Shown here one piece after another: positions 1-6,668 of a stretch of 12,431 bases of DNA. The DNA is from Promethearchaeia archaeon (GTDB lineage Archaea; Asgardarchaeota; Lokiarchaeia; Sigyniarchaeales; SOKP01). A program made the position numbers and the translations under genes. Location of the stretch: contig JAHQWS010000334.1 in the NCBI GenBank assembly GCA_029856295.1, forward strand, positions 1-12,431, in the 5' to 3' direction. Under the pieces are notes generated by a model. That model was not told the origin of the DNA. It worked only from the letters and a program-made list of their open reading frames with translations, and searched no databases. Numbering within the stretch: position 1 is the first letter of the stretch; the number at the start of each line of letters is the position of its first letter.

Positions 1-2
1 CA

Positions 3-200
3 ACCTACGTCACTCCTACTATGTCTAGACCAATGACAGAATCAACCAGTATGAAACGGCAATGCCCAAACTGTGGCGCGTCCGGTTTTGCTATTAGAGA
101 AATTGAGGATAAAACACAAATTATTAGTTATATTCCAAGACGTATATATGCGAAAAAGAAACATTGCACTAAATGTGGCTATGAGTTCAAATTCTCGTAA
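3..200 (+). CDS. Small zinc-ribbon protein, 5' end possibly outside the window
   Basis: The frame is open from the window edge and ends at TAA 198-200, giving 65 visible codons. Two CxxC knuckles are visible, CPNCG (about residues 20-24) and CTKCGYEF near the C-terminus, about 35 residues apart, with a basic stretch YIPRRIYAKKKH just before the second. This is the layout of a two-knuckle zinc ribbon, a fold used in archaea for nucleic-acid or protein contacts. The specific family is not recognised. Internal Met codons (positions 21, 33 and 51) could serve as starts, but the frame stays open to the edge, so the true start may lie upstream. The gene converges on the phosphoesterase gene, whose stop is 53 bases away. 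Confidence 0.65.
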   Translation, partial: TYVTPTMSRPMTESTSMKRQCPNCGASGFAIREIEDKTQIISYIPRRIYAKKKHCTKCGYEFKFS

Positions 201-218
201 TTAAAATAAGGAATAATA

Positions 219-234
219 ATTGAAAGCTTCCAAT
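219..234. terminator. Imperfect palindrome between convergent genes
   Basis: A 16-base palindrome with 14 matching positions, centred on AAGCTT, lies in the 53-base spacer between the zinc-ribbon stop and the phosphoesterase stop, in A/T-rich surroundings. Its place between two converging 3' ends suggests a shared termination or 3'-end structure. It is short and could be chance. Confidence 0.25.
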
Positions 235-253
235 CCAAAATTATAAGAGTTTA

Positions 254-787
254 TTACAAATATACAATTTCGGGCTCAACTTTATCTTTAGAGATTTTTA
301 AATATCCATAAGAATTTATATCTGTGAATGTTTTATCTGTTGGAGTGCCAGGGTTAAGATATAATTTGCCGTCTCTCCACACTTCATTATAAGGTCTATG
401 GACATGGCCAAAAATTATGATATCAAAGGGTGTCAAGTCAAATTTTCGATTTAATCTTTTAATTACTATATTAGGACCTCCCATGCCATGAGTCATGAAT
501 ATTTTATGACCGTATAACTCAAGTTCGATGGTTTCTGGTAATAATGTTTTTAATTTGCGGTCAAAATCCATATTTCCTATTACCCCGATAACTTTATCTT
601 TGCCAAAAGCATCAGTAAGCGCCTGATACACCTTAAACGTTTCATAATCACCTAAATGAAATAAATAATCAATATTTTTGTCTTTAAAATCCTCTATAAT
701 AACTTCCGGAATATGCGGTGCTCTTGAAGGAACATGAGTGTCAGATATAAGACCAATTAAGAGTTCATCTTTATCAGTTTGAAGCAT
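254..787 (-). CDS. MJ0936/YfcE-type metallophosphoesterase
   Basis: A 177-residue calcineurin-like phosphoesterase of the small single-domain MJ0936/YfcE group, which hydrolyses phosphodiesters with two metal ions. The metal ligands are in family order: SDTH (D16, H18), HLGD (D47), GNMD (N72), THG (H100) and GHVH (H128, H130), then the conserved NPGT near residue 145. The family usually shows GHTH; this protein has GHVHRP. The length is normal for the family and there is no signal peptide, so it is probably cytosolic. ATG 787 is preferred; the frame can be extended to a TTG at 799, but that adds only four residues (MFIY) lying over an A/T-rich TATA-like stretch. It sits 47 bases downstream of gyrA on the same strand, so co-transcription with the gyrase genes is likely. 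The natural substrate cannot be deduced. Confidence 0.9.
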   Translation of the reverse strand: MLQTDKDELLIGLISDTHVPSRAPHIPEVIIEDFKDKNIDYLFHLGDYETFKVYQALTDAFGKDKVIGVIGNMDFDRKLKTLLPETIELELYGHKIFMTHGMGGPNIVIKRLNRKFDLTPFDIIIFGHVHRPYNEVWRDGKLYLNPGTPTDKTFTDINSYGYLKISKDKVEPEIVYL

Positions 788-834
788 ATAAATAAACAAG
801 TTTTTTAAAATTAAAATTCTTCGATTAGCAAAAT

Positions 835-3366
835 TTAATTTTTATTGTTTTCAAGTTCTTCAAGTTCTTCAAGTTCTTCAGGTTCTTCAAGTTCTTCAGG
901 TTCTTCAAGTTCTTCAGGTTCTTCAAGTTCTTCGAGTTCTTTGGCACATTTTCCAATTGCGACAACAGAATCCCCTTTATAAAGGTTTATCAATCTCACG
1001 CCTTTAGCTTTTCTGTGTGTGATTCGGACTGAATCAACGGGAAATCGAATCATTTGTCCTTGCTCAGTTCCTATAAGCAGGTCTTTGTCTTTCGCAATTT
1101 TTATGGCAATAACTTCATCGTTTTCTTTCTCATTTAAAGATATATTGATAACCCCTTTAGCCCCTCTCCCTGTTTTTCTATACTCTTTTATGAATGTTCT
1201 TTGTCCATAAGCATTTTTTGTAATTGACAAGACAATTTCATCGTCAGTAACGAGAATGCTATCGATAACTTCATCACCTTTACGTAAATTCACTCCTTTT
1301 ACTCCCATTGTGTTTCTCCCAAGTTCCCTTAATTCTGATTCATCAAATCTAATAGCAAAGCCCAGTTTTGTAGCAATAAAAATATCTTGGAGCTCATTTG
1401 ACAATTTTTTAACACTTACTAATTTATCATCTGGTTTTATTTTTTGAGCCCTAACTCCAGTTATTTTAAATTTAGAAAATAATCGTAGGCTGCATTTTTT
1501 TATGATTCCCTTTTTTGTAGTCATGATAAGCATTTCATTGGTGTTAAAGTTGTTAATTGGAATCATATCAGAGATTTCCTCTCCTCCTATTAAACTCAGT
1601 AAATTTACAATTGGTTTTCCTTTAGTAGTTCTTTTTTGTAGAGGGATTTCAAAAGCCTTCATTGAGTAAACCCTTCCTTGTGAAGTAAAAAATAAGATAG
1701 TATCATGGGTGGAACATACAAATAAATCGGCTATAAAATCTTCTTCTCCTACAGTCATCCCTTTTTTTCCACGACCTCCACGCCTTTGAGTTCTGTATTC
1801 TGCCACTGACATTCTCTTAATATAGTGATTTTTAGTTAATATAACGATTGTCGGCTCTTTTTTAACTAAATCTTTTTTTTCCATGCTTTGAACTTCTATG
1901 GGATCCTCAATAATTTCTGTACGTCTTTCATCTCCATATTTTTTACTTAATTCAGTCAATTCTGATTTAATTATATTTAAACGTTCTTGTCTATTTTTTA
2001 AGATTTTCTCATAGTCCTTGATTTTATTATTTAATTCTTTTTCTTCATCATTGAGTTTTTGGCGCTCTAAATTGGTCAATCGAGATAATGGCATATTTAA
2101 AATTGCCTTTACTTGAATTTCAGATATTTCGTATGTGCTCATCAATTTATTTTTAGCATCTTCAGTATCTTTTGCCTTTTTTATAATATTTACGACTTCA
2201 TCAATATTATTTAAAGCGATAATTAGCCCCTCGACTTTATGAAGCCTCTCTTGGGCTTTTAAAAGTGCATATTGAGTTCTTTTATAGACTATATCAAGTC
2301 GATGATTGATATATTCTTCGATTAATTCCTTTAGGTTTAAAATTTTAGGTTGCTTTCCGTTATTTACAAGAACTAAATTGATTACAGGAAAATTTGTTGA
2401 AAGTCTAGTACGTTTAAATAAGATATTTTTAATAATTACGGGTTGAGCATTTTTTTTTAGCTCTAATACAATCCGCATACCCTTTCTGTCAGACTCATCT
2501 CTTAAGTCCCTAATATCCTTTAGTACTCCATCCTTAATGAGTTTTGCAAAAGATTCTATTAGAGTGGCCTTGTTTACTAAATAAGGAATTTCGGTTATAA
2601 TTAAATTATTAGTTTTTCCTTTTGTTTCGACGTCAATTTTCCCTTTCATAGTTATTGTTCCATGTCCCGTTGAATACGCATTGTATATACCCGTCATATT
2701 TGTAATGCTACCGCCAGTTGGAAAATCGGGCCCTTTTATAATTTCCATTAATTCTTCTATAGATATATCAGGGCTATCAATTGTCGCAATAATACCGGTA
2801 CATATCTCCATAAGGTTATGAGGGGGCATTGATGTTGCCATTCCAACAGCAATCCCTTTTGTACCATTAAGTAAAATATTAGGAAGTTTACTTGGTAAAT
2901 AAGCTGGCTCTACTGTACTATCATCAAAATTAGGGCGAAATGCTACAGTTTCTCTGTCGAGATCTTCAATTAACTCGTTCGCAATCTGCGAAAGTCTGGC
3001 CTCTGTATATCGATAAGCTGCGGGAGGATCTCCATCAATCGAACCAAAATTTCCTTGGGGATCAATTAATGGATATCTTAATGAAAAAACTTGAGCCATT
3101 CTTACGAGAGCATTATAAACAGAAGAATCGCCGTGAGGATGAAAATTTCCTAATGTCTCTCCTACGATTTTAGCACATTTTACATGAGAACTTGTATAAT
3201 TCCAGTTATTATTTGCCATAGCATAAATGATACGACGATGGACATGCTTTAATCCATCCCTCACATCTGGGATCGCTCTACCAATTACGACAGACATAGC
3301 ATAATCAATATAACTGGTTTTCATCTCATCTTTTAGTAAAATTTCTTGAATATTTTCTGTTGTCAT
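835..3366 (-). CDS. gyrA: DNA gyrase subunit A
   Basis: An 843-residue type IIA topoisomerase A subunit. With GyrB it forms the A2B2 enzyme that introduces negative supercoils using ATP. The breakage-reunion core runs from about residues 8 to 490, with HPHGDSSVYN at 76-85 and the DNA-linking tyrosine Y120 in AAYRYTEARL. The C-terminal pinwheel (about 495-805) begins with a GyrA box, QRRGGRG at 527-533, which marks a gyrase rather than topoisomerase IV. Several blade motifs follow (for example GRGAKGV near 733-739). The protein ends in an acidic Leu/Glu/Pro tail (809-839) encoded by a short tandem repeat. Residue 85, equivalent to E. coli D87, is Asn. The gene starts 43 bases after gyrB, an operon arrangement. 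Gyrase genes in archaea are generally held to be of bacterial origin; base composition here matches the neighbours, so any transfer is old. Confidence 0.97.
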   Translation of the reverse strand: MTTENIQEILLKDEMKTSYIDYAMSVVIGRAIPDVRDGLKHVHRRIIYAMANNNWNYTSSHVKCAKIVGETLGNFHPHGDSSVYNALVRMAQVFSLRYPLIDPQGNFGSIDGDPPAAYRYTEARLSQIANELIEDLDRETVAFRPNFDDSTVEPAYLPSKLPNILLNGTKGIAVGMATSMPPHNLMEICTGIIATIDSPDISIEELMEIIKGPDFPTGGSITNMTGIYNAYSTGHGTITMKGKIDVETKGKTNNLIITEIPYLVNKATLIESFAKLIKDGVLKDIRDLRDESDRKGMRIVLELKKNAQPVIIKNILFKRTRLSTNFPVINLVLVNNGKQPKILNLKELIEEYINHRLDIVYKRTQYALLKAQERLHKVEGLIIALNNIDEVVNIIKKAKDTEDAKNKLMSTYEISEIQVKAILNMPLSRLTNLERQKLNDEEKELNNKIKDYEKILKNRQERLNIIKSELTELSKKYGDERRTEIIEDPIEVQSMEKKDLVKKEPTIVILTKNHYIKRMSVAEYRTQRRGGRGKKGMTVGEEDFIADLFVCSTHDTILFFTSQGRVYSMKAFEIPLQKRTTKGKPIVNLLSLIGGEEISDMIPINNFNTNEMLIMTTKKGIIKKCSLRLFSKFKITGVRAQKIKPDDKLVSVKKLSNELQDIFIATKLGFAIRFDESELRELGRNTMGVKGVNLRKGDEVIDSILVTDDEIVLSITKNAYGQRTFIKEYRKTGRGAKGVINISLNEKENDEVIAIKIAKDKDLLIGTEQGQMIRFPVDSVRITHRKAKGVRLINLYKGDSVVAIGKCAKELEELEEPEELEEPEELEEPEELEELEELENNKN
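853..942 (-). repeat. 9-bp tandem repeat encoding the acidic GyrA tail
   Basis: Nine consecutive 9-base units of AAGTTCTTC or AGGTTCTTC on the + strand (853-933) are followed by one degenerate unit (934-942). Part of the array alternates the two variants, giving an 18-base higher-order unit repeated three times (871-924). On the coding strand the units read as Glu-Glu-Leu or Glu-Glu-Pro. Because units are multiples of three, gain or loss by slippage would change tail length without breaking the frame. Confidence 0.95.
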
Positions 3367-3368
3367 AC

Positions 3369-3381
3369 AAAAGGACCTTTT
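3369..3381 (-). promoter_or_regulatory. Palindrome over the likely gyrA ribosome binding site
   Basis: On the coding strand AAAAGG-T-CCTTTT forms a perfect 6-bp-arm palindrome ending two bases before the gyrA ATG. The AAAAGG arm is the only Shine-Dalgarno-like element, about 9 bases from the ATG, so pairing of the arms would hide it. The one-base loop is too tight for a full hairpin, so a dimeric operator or chance is also possible. A TATA-like ATATAAAAG overlaps the upstream arm at about 3379-3387. Confidence 0.3.
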
Positions 3382-3409
3382 ATATTCTTGAATTTAAAAA
3401 GTAGTGAAT

Positions 3410-5467
3410 TTAAATATCTAATACATTTACTTCATCATAATTTTCAATTATGAACTTTTTTCTTGGTAAACTGTCAATTCCCATTAATTTTGAAAAAATA
3501 ATGTCAGTTTCTAAATAGTTTTCGTAGGTAATTTTCTTCAAAACTCGTGTCTCTCGATTCATGGTTGTTTCATAAAGTTCATCAGGATTCATTTCACCTA
3601 AACCTTTATATCTCTGAACTTTAATAGAATCAGACTTTTCCAAGGTATATTTTTTAATTAATTCGTCAAAAACTTTCTCTTTTTCATCATCAGTGTATAC
3701 GTAATGCTTAGTCTTCTTATATTTAACTTGATAAAGTGGGGGTACCGCAACATAAAGATGCCCCTCATCAATAAGAGGTCGCATATATCTAAAGAAAAAT
3801 GTTAATAATAGAGTTTTAATATGATGTCCATCTGAATCAGCATCGCAAAATATTATTATTTTATAATATCTTAAATTATTCATGTCAATGTCAACTTCAC
3901 TCTCTCCATTTTCAGTATTTGTTTCAGATGTCCCATTAGTATCGCTTACCCCTTGAACTCCAATTCCTACTGCTTTAATTATTGCTAGTATCTCATTATT
4001 TTGTAGTATTTTATCCATACGTGCTTTTTCAACATTTAGTATCTTTCCTCTTAGCGGAAGAATCGCTTGATAGGTTCTGTCCCTTCCCTGTTTTGCTGAT
4101 CCACCAGCAGAATCGCCCTCTACAATAAATAACTCACATTCTTCAGGGTTTTTTGAAGAACAATCGGCAAGTTTTCCAGGCATTCTTGCACTGTCTAATT
4201 CAGATTTTCTACGAATTAATGATCTAGCTTTTTGAGCAGCTTCTCTGGCCGTTTTAGCATTAATTGTTTTTAAGACGATTTTTTTTGCAGTTTGGGGGGT
4301 TTCTTCTAAGAATTGATAAAATTTTTCGGTAATGATTTGACTAACCAATTGTCGAATTTCGGGATTTCCTAATTTAATTTTAGTTTGGCTCTCAAATTGG
4401 GGATCAGGAAGTTTCACAGATATAACTGCTGATAATCCTTCCCGCGTATCGCTTCCGCTTAAAATATGTTCTTTATATTTCTTCTCCATATTCTTTTCGA
4501 TGTAAGAATTCAAAGATCGGGTAAGTGCTGATTTAAATCCTGTTAGATGCGTGCCACCCTCGATAGTATTTATCGTATTTGCATAAGTGAGAATATTAGA
4601 TTGATATCCCTGATTATATTGCAATGCGACATCTACGAAAACTTTAGAATCCTTTTCAATTGTATACTCATCGCTTACAGAAATAATGTCATTATGGAGG
4701 GGCTTTTTATCTTTGTTTAGAAAGGTAATAAACTCTGTTATTCCCCCTTCATAATAGAATTCTTCTTCCTCTTCCGTATTTTCATCGTAGATTTCAAATC
4801 TAGCTTGAGGTGTTAGAAAAGCCAGTTCTCTCATTCGGCCTGCGATTGTTGAGAAATTAAAAATATTATTCTCATCTTCTATATCAAAAATTTCCTTGTC
4901 AGGATAAAATGTAATTGCCGTACCTTTCTTTTTATTCTCAAGTTCTTGTATTTCTGGTTCTGTTGCTTTTACGCCCCTTGAAAACCTTTGCTTATAATAA
5001 ACATTATCCCTATATATTTCTACGATTAACCATTCCGTCAAGGCATTAACAACGGAAAGACCAACACCATGCAATCCACCAGATATTTTATAGCTTTTAT
5101 TGTCAAATTTACCCCCGCTATGTAGATATTCCATAATCACTTCAACAGCAGGTTTATTATATTCTGGATGCATGTCAATAGGTATTCCGCGCCCATTGTC
5201 TGAAATCTGAACTGAATGATCTTTATTGAAAACAACTTCTATTTTATCTGCGAAACCAGCCATAGCCTCATCGACACAGTTATCAAGGACCTCAAAAACA
5301 AGATGGTGTAAACCTCTTTTTCCCGTGTCCCCAATATACATAGCAGGTCTCTTTCTTTGACGAGATCTTATGAATTATAAGAAATTTACGCCTTCGAGAC
5401 CCTTTAAAACTTGTATATCTTCGGCATCGTAATGATCTTCAAGAGCATTATCTTTATGGTCGACCAT
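3410..5467 (-). CDS. gyrB: DNA gyrase subunit B, coding sequence interrupted by a 30-base intervening sequence
   Basis: The ATPase subunit of gyrase. Proposed structure: exon 1 at 5467-5387 (27 codons from ATG), intervening 5386-5357, exon 2 at 5356-3410; the joined product has 675 residues. Exon 1 ends YDAEDIQVLKGLEGV and exon 2 begins RKRPAMYIGDTGKRG, which are adjacent in known GyrB proteins. In joined numbering, the GHKL ATPase shows E49 (E. coli E42) and N53, DNGRG 80-84, GGLHGVG 120-126 and the QTK loop 351-353. The TOPRIM domain shows EGDSAGG 440-446 and DADSDG 532-537, and QRYKGLGEMNP lies at 608-618. An Asn/Thr/acid-rich insert (about 497-521) precedes DADSDG. Without joining, translation could only begin at ATG 5341 and would lose the N-terminal arm, which in bacterial GyrB contacts the partner's ATP site. 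A TATA-like element lies upstream of 5467 and gyrA follows after 43 bases. Confidence 0.9.
5357..5386 (-). other. Candidate bulge-helix-bulge mini-intron in gyrB
   Basis: Thirty bases containing an in-frame TAA (5377-5375) lie exactly between the codons for Val27 (GTA, 5389-5387) and Arg28 (AGA, 5356-5354) of an otherwise canonical GyrB N-terminus. In the RNA, exon-1 GGCG (5392-5389) pairs with intervening CGUC (5362-5359), including one G-U pair. It is flanked by 3-nt bulges UAA (5388-5386) and AAA (5358-5356). Inside, UCUUAU (5382-5377) pairs with AUAAGA (5371-5366) around a 5-nt loop. Outside, exon-1 GGUCUC (5401-5396) pairs with exon-2 GAGACC (5351-5346) across a purine internal loop. Cutting each bulge after its second base restores the reading frame. 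This is the geometry recognised by archaeal splicing endonuclease, though the flanking helices are relaxed. A lesion or assembly error remains possible. Confidence 0.6.
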
Positions 5468-5480
5468 AGGATCTATGACT

Positions 5481-5492
5481 TAATATAAATAA
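5481..5492 (-). promoter_or_regulatory. Putative TATA element of the gyrB-gyrA operon
   Basis: On the coding strand, TTATTTATATTA lies 14-25 bases before the gyrB ATG at 5467, preceded by an A-rich tract that could serve as a BRE. There is no Shine-Dalgarno motif in front of the ATG, so a short-leader or leaderless transcript is likely. An in-frame TAA just upstream fixes ATG 5467 as the only usual start in this frame. The spacing is slightly short for a typical archaeal promoter, and the region is A/T-rich throughout. Confidence 0.4.
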
Positions 5493-5708
5493 TTTTTTTG
5501 TAAAAGTAAAATCTTTCATTTAAAATTGAAATTTTTACATTTTTACTATATACAATATATGTAGCATGCATTTATTAATGTTAGCACAATTTTATAATCG
5601 TCAACACAGTTATATCTTGTAGAGTCTGAACCAGAATAATTAATACTTTAATTTTTGCCATATATTTATATGTAAATTTGAATCATATTGCTTGTTTTTA
5701 GTTTACAG

Positions 5709-5746
5709 TCCACATTTTTAAAGTTAAAAATCTTAAAAAATGCGGA
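5709..5746 (-). terminator. Hairpin directly downstream of the DHPS-like gene
   Basis: TCCGCATTTTT (5746-5736 on the coding strand) and AAAAATGTGGA (5719-5709) form an 11-bp stem with one G-U pair, starting four bases after the stop of the DHPS-like gene. The 16-base loop contains a second possible pairing, TTTTTAA with TTAAAAA. The position and U-rich arm fit a 3'-end or termination structure separating this gene from gyrB. The rest of the 5468-5750 spacer is A/T-rich, and I see no gene or RNA in it. Confidence 0.5.
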
Positions 5747-5750
5747 AGGA

Positions 5751-6620
5751 TTATTTATTCTTTCTTAAAGCTTCAGCCAATTTTATTATTTCTACTAATT
5801 GATTGTTTACATCATGAGTTCTAACTATATGAGCCCCGTTATAAACAGCAATTGCAGTCGCAGAAAGAGTACCATTATATCTATTTTCAGGTTCAGGAAT
5901 ATTTAATATCGAGCCAATAAAAGATTTTCTAGATAAAGCTACTAATATCGGTTTCCTTAATTTTCTAAGCATTTCTAAATTATTAATTATTCTCAGATCA
6001 TATTCATAAGTCTTTTCTTCAATCCAATGTCCAATTCCCGGATCTAAAATTATATTATTTTCATTAAAACCTTTAAATTTTAGCCTTTTAATTGTAGTTT
6101 TAAATTCATTAATAATATCTTCAATATATAATAAATCGCCGGGAAATTTCTTTGAAGCCATTAAAATTATTGGAATTGTTTCTTCAATAATAAAATCTTC
6201 TAAAGCAGCATCAGTTTTTAAACAACTTACATCATTTATAATCATCTTTTTTTTAAATTTTAAAGCCACGTTAAACGCTGATTGAGCTACTTCTTTATAT
6301 TGCGTATCAACCGAAATAATTATATCCTCGGGAATTGTTTTACAAAGTATTTCCATTGCCGGGAGGATTCGGTTTAATTCCTCTTTGACAGTAATTTTTT
6401 TAGACCAGGGTGCTGTTGACCTTGCCCCTAAATCGAGGATTATAGCTCCATTTTTTATCATCTTCAACACAATACGCTCAATTCTATTTACATCTTCATA
6501 AACCGAGCCTTTATAAAAAGATTCGGGGCTTAAATTTATCACACCCATTATAATTGTAGGATGTTCATCCCCAATTTCTAAGAAATCGAATACTTTGGAG
6601 TTAATCATATCTAATTCCAT
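5751..6620 (-). CDS. Dihydropteroate-synthase-fold protein
   Basis: A 289-residue TIM-barrel protein of the DHPS family, which in folate synthesis joins a pterin diphosphate to p-aminobenzoate; archaeal members are thought to serve folate or methanopterin pathways. Motifs in order: MGVINLSPESF 25-35, LDLGARST 62-69, SVDT 103-106, INDVS 128-132, LDPGIGH 192-198, SRKSFIG 230-236 and RTHDV 267-271. These align with the pterin-pocket motifs of FolP. The bacterial GFGKT after DPGI is replaced by GHWIEEKT, and loop 1 is SPESF rather than TPDSF, so substrate details may differ. ATG 6620 is chosen; the frame extends to TTG 6644, and ATG 6608 is also possible, with the best spacing from the TATA-like element. 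The divergent neighbour is a cofE-like gene, which supports a role in pterin- or deazaflavin-linked C1 metabolism. Confidence 0.85.
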   Translation of the reverse strand: MELDMINSKVFDFLEIGDEHPTIIMGVINLSPESFYKGSVYEDVNRIERIVLKMIKNGAIILDLGARSTAPWSKKITVKEELNRILPAMEILCKTIPEDIIISVDTQYKEVAQSAFNVALKFKKKMIINDVSCLKTDAALEDFIIEETIPIILMASKKFPGDLLYIEDIINEFKTTIKRLKFKGFNENNIILDPGIGHWIEEKTYEYDLRIINNLEMLRKLRKPILVALSRKSFIGSILNIPEPENRYNGTLSATAIAVYNGAHIVRTHDVNNQLVEIIKLAEALRKNK

Positions 6621-6632
6621 AAAGGGAAGAAC

Positions 6633-6641
6633 AAAATATAT
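6633..6641. promoter_or_regulatory. Shared TATA-like element between divergent genes
   Basis: AAAATATAT (+), or ATATATTTT (-), is the only clear TATA-like block in the spacer between the DHPS-like gene and the cofE-like gene. Its centre lies about 31 bases before the cofE ATG (6669) and about 29 bases before ATG 6608 on the other strand. One near-symmetric element could therefore direct short-leader transcripts both ways. Confidence 0.4.
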
Positions 6642-6668
6642 CAAATAAGTTTAATTCTTTTTATCACT

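Noticed and set aside
853..942. Short tandem array as a CRISPR-like element
   Set aside because: The units are contiguous 9-mers with no spacers and lie in frame inside gyrA.
1019..1447. Two 63-codon + strand frames inside gyrA
   Set aside because: They lie antisense to a fully conserved gyrA, show no recognisable motifs, and are shadows of its codon pattern.
2940..3173. 77-codon + strand frame inside gyrA
   Set aside because: Antisense to the catalytic region of gyrA, including the active-site tyrosine. Its apparent sequence is a by-product of strong conservation on the other strand.
5364..5389. GT...AG spliceosomal-like intron in gyrB (GTAAAT to ATAAG, 23 bases)
   Set aside because: Its removal shifts the frame and does not restore the Val-Arg-Lys-Arg-Pro sequence, and archaea lack a spliceosome. 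The 30-base excision fits both the protein family and a bulge-helix-bulge fold.
5354..5389. Programmed ribosomal bypass over the gyrB gap
   Set aside because: Known bypass uses matching take-off and landing codons. Here take-off would be GTA and landing CAA, which cannot pair with the same tRNA.
5354..5389. Simple UAA readthrough in gyrB
   Set aside because: It would insert ten foreign residues into a nearly invariant motif next to the ATP site. Nothing around the stop resembles a recoding signal, and UAA is also the stop codon of several other genes in this window.
5468..5750. Hidden RNA gene between gyrB and the DHPS-like gene
   Set aside because: No tRNA-like cloverleaf, GC-rich core or conserved motif is visible; only A/T-rich sequence, a promoter and one 3' hairpin.
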